The position numbers and the translations under genes are program-made. From an uncultured Pelagibacteraceae bacterium (GTDB lineage: Bacteria; Pseudomonadota; Alphaproteobacteria; Pelagibacterales; Pelagibacteraceae): a stretch of DNA of 64,000 nt. Positions 24,575 to 32,590 of this stretch are shown here, piece after piece. The DNA is taken from positions 91,657 through 155,656 of the forward strand of contig CACPHV010000001.1 in assembly GCA_902633985.1 (NCBI GenBank), given 5' to 3'. Position 1 is the stretch's first letter; each line of letters begins with the position of its first letter. Below the pieces are notes generated by a model that did no database searches, was not told where the DNA came from, and was given only the letters and a program-made list of their open reading frames with translations.

Positions 24575-26433
24575 TGGCTAATCATAAAACACATTACGAA
24601 GATTGCGATATATTAGTTGTTGGCGGAGGTATGGCTGGAACTGGTGCTACCTTTGAAGCAAGACACTGGGGTAGAGACATGAAAATTGTTTGTGTTGAAA
24701 AAGCTAACATTGATAGAAGTGGAGCTGTTGCTCAAGGACTTTATGCGATTAACTGCTATATGGGAATGCAATGGGGTGAAAACCAACCAGAAGATCACGT
24801 AAGATATGCAAGAAATGATTTAATGGGAATGGTGAGAGAAGATTTAGGTTATGATATGGCACGTCACGTAGACTCCACAGTTCATATGTTTGATGAATGG
24901 GGCCTTCCAATGATGAAGAACGAAGAAACTGGAAGATACTTAAGAGAAGGTAAATGGCAGATAATGATCCATGGTGAAAGTTATAAACCGATTGTTGCTG
25001 AGGCAGCAAAAAAATCTGCAGATAAAATTTATAATAGAATAATGATTACTCATCTTTTAATGGACGAAACTCAAGATAACAGGATTGGTGGAGCAGTTGG
25101 ATTTAATATGAGAACGGGTGATTTCCATGTATTTAGAGCAAAAGCTGTAATTGTGGCTGCTGGAGGAGCTTCACACATCTTTAAACCAAGAGCGGTTGGA
25201 GAAGGAATGGGTAGAACTTGGTACGCTCCATGGAGTAATGGATCTGCATATGCATTACCTATTGCAGCAGGTGCAAAGATGACTCAAATGGAAAACAGAA
25301 TTGTATTATGTAGATTTAAAGATGGTTATGGTCCGGTTGGAGCATATTTTCTTCATTTAAAAACATATACACAAAATGCTAACGGTGAAAATTATGAAAA
25401 AAAATGGTATGATCAAACTAAGGAATTAGTTGGAGAATATATTGATCATCATCCAACACCAACTTGTTTGAGAAATCATGCATTTATTCAAGAAGTAGCT
25501 GCAGGTGGCGGACCAATTCACATGGTAACTACTGAGGCTTTTCAAGACCCACATTTAGAAACAGTAGGTTGGGAAAATTTCTTAGGAATGACAGTTGGTC
25601 AAGCTGTTGTTTGGGCATCTCAAAACATTGATCCAAAATATACAAATCCTGAGTTAACTACATCTGAGCCCTATGTAATGGGTTCTCATGCTACTTGTTC
25701 TGGCGCATGGGTTAGTGGTCCAGAGGATTTATCACCACCAGAATATTTCTGGGGTTATAATAGAATGCTGACTATTGATGGTTTATTTGGTGCAGGAGAT
25801 ACAGTTGGTGGAAGTGCTCACAAATTTTCATCTGGATCTTTTACTGAAGGCAGATTAGCTGCAAAAGCTGCTGTAAAATATATTGAAGACAAAAAAGCTG
25901 AAGGGGTCAAAGTTTCAGATAAACAGTGTGAAGACTTTAAAACTGCAGTTTATAAACCACTAGAAAACTATATAGTTGCAAGAAATGAAATAACTGGTGG
26001 AACAGTTTCTCCTAGCTATATATCCCCAATTCAAGGTCTTCAAAGATTACAGAAAATCATGGATGAATACGTGGGTGGAATTACTTCAAATTATATGACC
26101 AATGGTAATATGCTGAAAAGAGGACTTGAGTTGTTAGATTGGCTACAAGAGGACTTAGAGCATGTTGGAGCTGAAGATTATCACCAGCTAATGAGAGCTT
26201 GGGAGTTAAAACATAGAGCTTTGACTTCTCAGTGTGTAACAGAACATACTTTATTTAGAGAAGAGACTAGATGGCCAGGATACTACTATAGAGGTGATCA
26301 TATGAAGCTTGATGATGAAAATTGGCATTGTCTAACAGTTTCTAGACGTGACCCTAAAACTGGTAAGTTTAGTATGGAGAAAGTTCCCGTCTACCATATA
26401 GTGGATGAGAACGAGAAGAAAAAAGCTTCGTAG
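24574..26433 (+). CDS. aprA: adenylylsulfate reductase alpha subunit
   Basis: The 619-residue flavoprotein has an FAD Rossmann motif CDILVVGGGMAGTGA (about 11-25), the substrate-cleft block DRSGAVAQGLYAINCYMG (about 47-64) and HATCSGAWVSGPEDLSPPEYFWGYNRM (about 372-398), and ends with HCLTVSRRDPKTG. The family catalyses APS to AMP plus sulfite reversibly. In an aerobic cell with xsc and suy neighbours, the oxidative direction is likely. Length is typical. No ATP sulfurylase gene is visible in the window, so the step from APS to sulfate must be encoded elsewhere. Confidence 0.97.
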   Translation: MANHKTHYEDCDILVVGGGMAGTGATFEARHWGRDMKIVCVEKANIDRSGAVAQGLYAINCYMGMQWGENQPEDHVRYARNDLMGMVREDLGYDMARHVDSTVHMFDEWGLPMMKNEETGRYLREGKWQIMIHGESYKPIVAEAAKKSADKIYNRIMITHLLMDETQDNRIGGAVGFNMRTGDFHVFRAKAVIVAAGGASHIFKPRAVGEGMGRTWYAPWSNGSAYALPIAAGAKMTQMENRIVLCRFKDGYGPVGAYFLHLKTYTQNANGENYEKKWYDQTKELVGEYIDHHPTPTCLRNHAFIQEVAAGGGPIHMVTTEAFQDPHLETVGWENFLGMTVGQAVVWASQNIDPKYTNPELTTSEPYVMGSHATCSGAWVSGPEDLSPPEYFWGYNRMLTIDGLFGAGDTVGGSAHKFSSGSFTEGRLAAKAAVKYIEDKKAEGVKVSDKQCEDFKTAVYKPLENYIVARNEITGGTVSPSYISPIQGLQRLQKIMDEYVGGITSNYMTNGNMLKRGLELLDWLQEDLEHVGAEDYHQLMRAWELKHRALTSQCVTEHTLFREETRWPGYYYRGDHMKLDDENWHCLTVSRRDPKTGKFSMEKVPVYHIVDENEKKKAS

Positions 26434-26454
26434 AAGATAATTTAATTAAATCAA

Positions 26455-26805
26455 ATGGATATTTTATCTAAATCAGATGATGAAATATATGAATTAGCCA
26501 AACCTATTTGGGATAATTTGGTTAAATCATCTAATCTTAAAGATTATGGTGGGTTTACTAGAGATTTCTCTACTCAAATGCTTTTTGGTGCTAACGAAGT
26601 AGAGCTCGGGAAACAGTGGGCCAGTAACAAGCTAATCACTAATCTTAAAGAGACTTTTGAGCCCTTTGGTTGCCTTAGAAGAGGAGATCACATAACTGTT
26701 TTGATCAAACAGACAAATAAAGAGATCCCAGGAGAGTTCCTTGGAAGGTTGGTGTTAGGAGTTGAGGACGATACAGTTAAAGTTTTTGGGGCTACCATCT
26801 ACTAG
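26455..26805 (+). CDS. 116-residue protein of the apr operon, unknown family
   Basis: This soluble protein begins MDILSKSDDEIYELAKPIWD and has a helical N-terminal half with KSSNLKDYGGFTRDFS. The C-terminal beta-rich part reads FGCLRRGDHITVLIK and then GEFLGRLVLGVEDDTVKVFGATIY. It has one Cys (about 89) and no signal or membrane segment. It follows aprA by 21 bases and precedes the sulfite exporter, so it very likely takes part in sulfite oxidation. I do not recognise the family. Confidence 0.75.
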   Translation: MDILSKSDDEIYELAKPIWDNLVKSSNLKDYGGFTRDFSTQMLFGANEVELGKQWASNKLITNLKETFEPFGCLRRGDHITVLIKQTNKEIPGEFLGRLVLGVEDDTVKVFGATIY

Positions 26806-26873
26806 GCAAAAAAAATTGCTTAATAATAAATAATTGTTTGACAAATTTCGTTGTGGGTGTATTGACGAATTTA

Positions 26874-27008
26874 ATGTTACTTTCTAACGTAAAAATTATT
26901 AATAAACTCTCAAATTTTAAAACCACATTAATCAAGGCAGGAATTATAGCAAGCTTAACAGCTTACTGGGGAGTGATTTTAGTTGGAACTTTTATCACTT
27001 TTAACTAA
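26874..27008 (+). CDS. 44-residue single-span membrane protein
   Basis: The ORF starts MLLSNVKIINKLSNFKTTLI and is followed by a hydrophobic segment (KAGIIASLTAYWGVILVGTF) at about residues 21-41. It fills the 232-base gap between the 116-residue gene and the TSUP exporter. It may be a small accessory protein of the apr membrane complex or the exporter; only position supports this. An earlier in-frame GTG or TTG start is possible. Confidence 0.5.
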   Translation: MLLSNVKIINKLSNFKTTLIKAGIIASLTAYWGVILVGTFITFN

Positions 27009-27037
27009 GTTGTTTTTTAACAACTTTTAAATTTTAT

Positions 27038-28117
27038 ATGGAAGTATTTTTACCGATAGCTCAAGTATTTGTTAACCCTATCGAGATACTTTTATTAAGT
27101 GCAATTGTTGGAGTGCTTTCAGGTTTATTTGGTGTTGGTGGGGGGTTTTTGATGACACCTTTTCTAATTTTTTTAGGAATACCTCCTGCATACGCAGTTG
27201 CTAATGAAGCAAATAATATTTTAGCTACTTCAGTATCTGGATCTACCACGCATTATTTAAAAAATACTTTAGATTACAAAATGGGTTCAATGATAGTGAT
27301 TGGAGGTGTAGTTGGGACTTCTTTAGGAATTTATACGTTTACTTATTTTAAAGGTATTGGAAAAATTGATACAGTTATCTCTCTGGCATATATGTATATA
27401 TTAGCAATAATCGGAACTTTGATGTTGGTTGAAAGTTTAGGTGAAATAGATAAAGCAAAAAGAAATGTTGTAGTAAAAAAAAAATTACATGTTCATTATT
27501 GGATACATGGTCTTCCATTAAGAATGAGATTTCCAAAGTCAAAATTATATGAGAGTATTTTTACACCAATTATAATTGGTCTATTAGTTGGATTTATTGC
27601 AGCCATTATGGGAATTGGAGGTGCTTTTATTTTAGTTCCTGCAATGATTTATATAATTAAAATGCCTACTAAATTAGTTCCTGGTACATCTTTATTTGTA
27701 ACAATTTTTGTAAGTGTGGTTGTTACTTTTCTTCATTCATTTAATTATGGATCTATAGATTTATTTCTAGTTCTTATGTTGGTTGTAGGATCTATAATAG
27801 GAGTTCAAGTTGGGCAAAAATTAGGAGAAAGAATCGATAGTTCTGGTTTAAGAGCTTTACTAGCAATTTTACTACTGATAGTGGGTATAGCAATAGCATA
27901 CGATACATTTTTTGCAGAAAAAATTATAAATGGAACTGCTAAAGCCACTAGTTCAGATTTAAACTTCTTTTCTGAATTTATAATTGATTTTTCTAAAGAG
28001 ATGCCTTTCTTTTACGGACTATTTACAATTATGTTTGCAATTATTTTAGGTGTTGGAGCAGCTTTTATAAGACGATTTATTTCAAACTTTAGAAAAAAAT
28101 TATTAGTTAAATCTTAA
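27038..28117 (+). CDS. TSUP (TauE/SafE) family exporter, probable sulfite exporter
   Basis: The 359-residue protein has the duplicated TSUP motif: VGVLSGLFGVGGGFLMTPFLIFLGIPP (about 22-48) and VGFIAAIMGIGGAFILVPAMIYI (about 184-206). A soluble loop lies between the halves, and a last helix sits at the C-terminus. Placement at the end of the apr operon fits export of sulfite (or another sulfur anion) that exceeds AprBA capacity, as TauE does in sulfonate degraders. Its stop interlocks with the stop of the convergent yeiH-like gene (28114-28117). Confidence 0.88.
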   Translation: MEVFLPIAQVFVNPIEILLLSAIVGVLSGLFGVGGGFLMTPFLIFLGIPPAYAVANEANNILATSVSGSTTHYLKNTLDYKMGSMIVIGGVVGTSLGIYTFTYFKGIGKIDTVISLAYMYILAIIGTLMLVESLGEIDKAKRNVVVKKKLHVHYWIHGLPLRMRFPKSKLYESIFTPIIIGLLVGFIAAIMGIGGAFILVPAMIYIIKMPTKLVPGTSLFVTIFVSVVVTFLHSFNYGSIDLFLVLMLVVGSIIGVQVGQKLGERIDSSGLRALLAILLLIVGIAIAYDTFFAEKIINGTAKATSSDLNFFSEFIIDFSKEMPFFYGLFTIMFAIILGVGAAFIRRFISNFRKKLLVKS

Positions 28118-29181
28118 TTAAAAAAATTTAAATATAATTCGATAGTTGTAATACTAACCAATCCAACCGTTGCCATACCTATAAAACCAACTATAAAAGG
28201 TTTGTAGCCCATATTTTTAAGTTCTTTTAAGTTAGTTGAAAGCCCTATTGCTGCCATTGCCATTGTTAAAAATATTTTTGAGGACAATTTAATACCCTCA
28301 ATTGTAACCAACCATTCGTAATTATTTGAGTACATTAGATCACCTAAATTTCTAATTATTATCATTGCTACAAATCCTAATACAAAGTAAGGAAAAATAT
28401 CTACTATTGAGTATTTCTTTTCTGAGGTTTTTCCTCGATTATAAAGAAAGGCAAATAAAGGGATCATTATAACAAGAAAGGTATTCCTAATTAATTTCGT
28501 TACTGTTGCTATATTTAAAGTTTCAGGACTATTAAATTGCTGGTCATAAATCAATCCTGCAGCTGCAACTTGAGAGGTTTCATGGATAGAGGTTCCCAAA
28601 AACAACCCAATTAATAAAGACTCACTTTCAAAATAAAAGTTAGCAAAATAAGGGTAAATAAGCATCGAAAGTATTCCAAACAAAGTAATATTAGCAATTG
28701 CATATGATACTTCATTTTTTTTTGCTCTAATAACTGGAGCGGTAGCCATTATTGCAGTAGTTCCACAGACAGTGCTCCCTATTGATATCAAGTAAGCCAT
28801 TCTAGTTGGTATTTTTAATTTTTTAATTAGGAGTTTGATTACTATTAACACACTGATTATGCAGATTATAATTAATGGAATTGCTATTTTTCCAAATTCT
28901 AAAAATTCAAATGGCTTCAATTGAATACCTAGACAAATAATACCTAGTTTTAGAATATATTTTTGTGTAAAATCTAATCCTCTTAAAAAACTTTCTCTAA
29001 TTTGAAAAACATTTCCGAAAAACATTCCTAATAAAATAGCAATCATTGCAGTAGATATTGGGCTTTTTTCATAGCCTAATAGCTCAATACCAAGAATATT
29101 ATTGAAACCTTGAGATAAAGTGTAAAGAACAAATGCCAATATAATACCTGGTAATACAACTAGGTATTTCTTAATATTCAT
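28114..29181 (-). CDS. YeiH/UPF0324 family putative sulfate exporter
   Basis: The 355-residue protein has about ten membrane segments. Family marks are MIAILLGMFFGNVF (about 46-59), KLGIICLGIQLKPFEF (about 79-94), SIGSTVCGTTAIMATAPVIRAKKNEV (about 132-157), LGTSIHETSQVAAAG (about 197-211) and AMAAIGLSTNLKELKNMG near the C-terminus. A member next to sulfonate genes (TauZ) was proposed to export sulfate. Here it follows suyAB on the minus strand, beside the apr operon, which fits that role. Transport has not been shown by sequence. Confidence 0.85.
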   Translation of the reverse strand: MNIKKYLVVLPGIILAFVLYTLSQGFNNILGIELLGYEKSPISTAMIAILLGMFFGNVFQIRESFLRGLDFTQKYILKLGIICLGIQLKPFEFLEFGKIAIPLIIICIISVLIVIKLLIKKLKIPTRMAYLISIGSTVCGTTAIMATAPVIRAKKNEVSYAIANITLFGILSMLIYPYFANFYFESESLLIGLFLGTSIHETSQVAAAGLIYDQQFNSPETLNIATVTKLIRNTFLVIMIPLFAFLYNRGKTSEKKYSIVDIFPYFVLGFVAMIIIRNLGDLMYSNNYEWLVTIEGIKLSSKIFLTMAMAAIGLSTNLKELKNMGYKPFIVGFIGMATVGLVSITTIELYLNFFN

Positions 29182-29197
29182 GAAAGACTAAAGTTAA

Positions 29198-30366
29198 TTA
29201 AGCACTTCTGTAAAGTTTAGTCATAACAAATTCTTTATGACCCAAAGCTTCAGCACAAGTTAATCTACCGTTTGCTACTCTAAGTGTCGTTTTAATTAAT
29301 TCATCACCTGCTTCAGATAAATTCATTTCTCTTGAAAGAATTTTTGAAACATCACAATCAATATGCTCTCCCATACCTTTTACAGTTAATGGATTAGCTG
29401 TTAATTTAACAACAGGTTCAATTGGATTTCCAACGATATTACCTTGTCCAGTTGGAAATAAATGAATATTAAAACCAGCAGCAGCTTGAAGCGTGACACA
29501 TTCTGCAGCAGCAGATGATGTGTCCATAAAATATAAACCTTTTCCTTTAGTTGGTTCTTCAGCTGGTTCAAGAACATCAATAAATTTACAATTTCCAATT
29601 TTTTGAAAATTACCAAAAGCTTTTTCCTCAATTGTTGTAAGTCCTCCAGCTATATTCCCAGCTGTTGGTTGACTTTCAGAAAGATCATCCGTTGCTTCTT
29701 TTAAAATAAAATCATTATAAGAGCTCCAAGTTTTCATAAATTTTTTCAGAAGCTTCTTTAGTAGCCCCTCTAGTTGCACAAACTTGTTCTGCACCAGTTA
29801 ATTCAGATGTTTCACCAAAACATAAGTGAACACCAAATGGTTCAAGTTTGTCCATTAAGTTTCCAACGGTTGGGTTTGCAGCTAGACCTGAAGTAGTATC
29901 AGATTCTCCACACTTAACTGAGATCCATAAATCACTTAAAGGACATTCTTCTCTTTGTTTTTTCTGAAGCCCACATCACAAATTCTTGTGCTTTTTTTGA
30001 TGCTTTCATTGTCGTACCAATGTCACCTGTACGCTCAATATGAAATCCTTCAACAGGTTTTCCAGTTTTAGCAATTCCATCTACAATTTTCTTTGTCCAT
30101 TTCGGTTCAATACCAATAACAATTACTGCTGCAACGTTTGGATTACATCCAGTCCCTATCATTGTTCTAAAATGAAGCTCTAAATCTGCTCCAAACTGAA
30201 GTCTTCCATAAGAATGAGGAAGTGCAATTGTACCTTTAATGTTATTTGCAACTGCCTCTGCACACGCATTTGAAATGTCATCAACTGGCAAAATAATTAC
30301 ATGATTTCTTGTTCCGGCTCTGCCGTTTTCTCTTTTATAACCTAAAAAGCTTTTTGGAATTTCCAT
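29198..30366 (-). pseudogene. suyB: sulfolactate sulfo-lyase beta subunit SuyB, apparently frameshifted twice
   Basis: The region encodes a UxaA/SuyB-type enzyme in three frame segments: [20 protein letters not shown] to WASEKTKRR (30366 to about 29964), an in-between segment with [20 protein letters not shown] and [20 protein letters not shown], and a last part with [19 protein letters not shown] to the end. The shifts fit one extra A in two A6 tracts (complement of 29958-29963 and 29741-29746). Removing both leaves 1167 bases, or 388 residues, a normal SuyB length. All motifs are otherwise intact. The enzyme splits (R)-sulfolactate into pyruvate and sulfite. Sequencing error or slippage are as likely as true decay. 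Confidence 0.78.
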
Positions 30367-30370
30367 ACTA

Positions 30371-30655
30371 TTACCACTTCTTTGTTTTTACATTGTGAAC
30401 ATGGACATGCTCACCTTTTTTGATTGATTTAACAACTTTACCAATATCGTGACCATACTTTAAAATAGTATCTCCCTCTTTAAGGTCAACCATTGCAATT
30501 TTATGACCTAAAGGTATTTCATCTGCGGATTGAATATTAGTTGAACTGTCGTCTTCCATTATCCAGCAAGCACAGTCTTGTTTAGGAGTGATTTTTTCAA
30601 CAACAACTACTCCTACATTGTCTTTTTTATCATGTATGATTATATCTGTTGCCAT
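30371..30655 (-). CDS. suyA: sulfolactate sulfo-lyase alpha subunit SuyA (UxaA N-terminal type)
   Basis: The 94-residue protein is a SAF-type beta clip: [14 protein letters not shown] (about 9-22), the block [43 protein letters not shown] (about 47-89). This is the small-subunit equivalent of the altronate dehydratase N-terminal domain. SuyA plus SuyB form the sulfo-lyase. It precedes suyB with a 4-base gap and is divergent from xsc across a 111-base regulatory region. A related hydro-lyase on a sugar acid is the alternative, but xsc and apr neighbours favour sulfolactate. Confidence 0.85.
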   Translation of the reverse strand: MATDIIIHDKKDNVGVVVVEKITPKQDCACWIMEDDSSTNIQSADEIPLGHKIAMVDLKEGDTILKYGHDIGKVVKSIKKGEHVHVHNVKTKKW

Positions 30656-30664
30656 ATCGTGTCG

Positions 30665-30741
30665 ATTTGTTTGTTTGAAATTCGTAAAAACTTATATATT
30701 AATCGCACAAATTAACAAACGAATTTTATAAATAGTATAAT
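30665..30741. promoter_or_regulatory. suyA/xsc divergent control region: operator dyad and xsc promoter
   Basis: ATTTGTTTGTT (30665-30675) and AACAAACGAAT (30714-30724) are inverted copies with one mismatch, 38 bases apart. The right copy overlaps a plus-strand promoter: TTAACA (30712-30717), an 18-base spacer and a perfect TATAAT (30736-30741). A GAGAGG ribosome-binding site lies at 30751-30756, eleven bases before the xsc ATG. The dyad may be a regulator site that controls both operons. Confidence 0.55.
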
Positions 30742-30766
30742 TACACTTTAGAGAGGTTCTAGTTTT

Positions 30767-32551
30767 ATGACAAAAATGACTACAGAAGAAGCTTTTGTAA
30801 AAGTTTTACAAATGCACGGTATTGAACATGCGTTTGGAATTATCGGTTCAGCCTTTATGCCAATTTCAGATATTTTTCCAGATGCAGGTATTACTTTCTG
30901 GGATGTCGCTCATGAAACAAATGGTGGTTTAATTGCTGATGGTTACACAAGAGCTACTGGTAAAATGTCAATGGTAATTGCTCAAAACGGACCTGGTATT
31001 ACTGGATTAGTTACACCAATAAAAACAGCTTATTGGAATCATACTCCTCTTTTGTTAGTTACACCGCAAGCAGCGAACAAAACAATGGGGCAAGGTGGAT
31101 TTCAAGAAGTAGAGCAAATGAATTTATTCAAAGACATGGTTTGTTATCAAGAAGAAGTAAGAGACCCATCAAGAATGGCTGAAGTACTAAATAGAGTTAT
31201 AGAAAAGGCTATAAGAGGATCAGCGCCAGCACAAATTAATGTTCCAAGAGATTATTGGTGTCAAGTAATTGACATCGATCTTCCTCCAATTGTAAGACTT
31301 GAAAGACAAGGAGGAGGAAATGATGCTGTAGCTAAAGCAGCTGACTTGCTATCTAAAGCAAAGTTTCCAGTAATATTATCAGGAGCAGGTGTTGTTATTG
31401 GAGGAGCTATAGAAGCTACAAAAAAACTTGCAGAAAAATTAGATTCACCTGTTTGTTCGGGTTACCAACATAATGACAGTTTCCCAGGAAGCCATCCTTT
31501 AGCTGTTGGTCCTCTAGGATATAATGGATCAAAAGCTGCAATGGAATTAATTTCAAAAGCTGACGTAGTGTTAGCATTGGGAACTAGATTAAATCCATTT
31601 TCTACTTTACCTGGTTATGGAATTGATTATTGGCCAAAGACTGCAAACATTATTCAAGTTGATATTAATCCTGATAGAATAGGTTTGACTAAAAAAGTTA
31701 CTGTAGGAATAAGTGGTGATGCAAAATTAGTTGCCGAACAAATTTTTGAAAAATTATCTTCAAATGCTGGTGATACTGACAGACAAGCTAGAAAAGACTT
31801 AATTCATCAAACTAAATCAGCTTGGCTGCAAAAACTATCAAGTTTAGATCATGAAGATGATGATGAAGGAACAGTTTGGAATAAAGAAGCTAGAGAAAGA
31901 GACGCAGATAGGATGTCACCAAGACAAGCTTGGAGAGCAATTCAAGCAGGAATGCCTGACGATGTAATTATATCAAGTGATATAGGAAACAATTGTGCGA
32001 TAGGTAATGCTTACCCTACATTCGAAAAGCCAAGAAAATATTTAGCACCAGGTTTATTTGGCCCTTGTGGTTATGGTTTTCCGTCAATATTGGGAGCAAA
32101 AATTGGTTGTCCAGATACTCCTGTTATCGGATTTGCTGGCGATGGTGCTTTTGGAATAAGCATGAATGAAATGAGCTCATGTGCAAGAGAAGAATGGCCT
32201 GCAATAACAATGGTTATTTTCAGAAATTATCAATGGGGTGCAGAAAAAAGAAATACGACACTTTGGTTTGATAATAACTTTGTTGGTACAGAATTAGATC
32301 CAGAATTAAGTTATGCTAAAGTTGCTGACGCATGTGGCTTAAAAGGTGTAACTGTTAGAACAATGGAAGAAACCACAAATGCAATCAAGCAATCTTGTGA
32401 GGATCAGAAGAAAGGAATTACAACATTTATTGAGGTAATTCTTAATCAAGAGCTTGGGGAACCATTTAGAAGAGATGCTATGAAAAAACCAGTAAGAGTA
32501 GCTGGCATTAAAAAAGAGGATATGAAGAAGCAGCCTTCTTTAAATTCTTAA
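30767..32551 (+). CDS. xsc: sulfoacetaldehyde acetyltransferase Xsc
   Basis: The 594-residue ThDP enzyme has the catalytic Glu in WDVAHETNGGLIADG (Glu50), the PYR domain GIIGSAFMPISDIFPDAG, the central domain and the ThDP-binding GDGAFGISMNEM with NYQWGAEKRNTTLW in the C-terminal third (GDG near residue 459). Length and the sequence PRDYWCQVIDIDLPP fit Xsc rather than acetolactate synthase. It converts sulfoacetaldehyde and phosphate to acetyl phosphate and sulfite. Sulfoacetaldehyde is derived from taurine or isethionate. A strong ribosome-binding site and perfect -10 box suggest good expression. Confidence 0.95.
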   Translation: MTKMTTEEAFVKVLQMHGIEHAFGIIGSAFMPISDIFPDAGITFWDVAHETNGGLIADGYTRATGKMSMVIAQNGPGITGLVTPIKTAYWNHTPLLLVTPQAANKTMGQGGFQEVEQMNLFKDMVCYQEEVRDPSRMAEVLNRVIEKAIRGSAPAQINVPRDYWCQVIDIDLPPIVRLERQGGGNDAVAKAADLLSKAKFPVILSGAGVVIGGAIEATKKLAEKLDSPVCSGYQHNDSFPGSHPLAVGPLGYNGSKAAMELISKADVVLALGTRLNPFSTLPGYGIDYWPKTANIIQVDINPDRIGLTKKVTVGISGDAKLVAEQIFEKLSSNAGDTDRQARKDLIHQTKSAWLQKLSSLDHEDDDEGTVWNKEARERDADRMSPRQAWRAIQAGMPDDVIISSDIGNNCAIGNAYPTFEKPRKYLAPGLFGPCGYGFPSILGAKIGCPDTPVIGFAGDGAFGISMNEMSSCAREEWPAITMVIFRNYQWGAEKRNTTLWFDNNFVGTELDPELSYAKVADACGLKGVTVRTMEETTNAIKQSCEDQKKGITTFIEVILNQELGEPFRRDAMKKPVRVAGIKKEDMKKQPSLNS

Positions 32552-32590
32552 AATCTTTTAAATAACAATCAATTATCGTAATCTTCTTTC

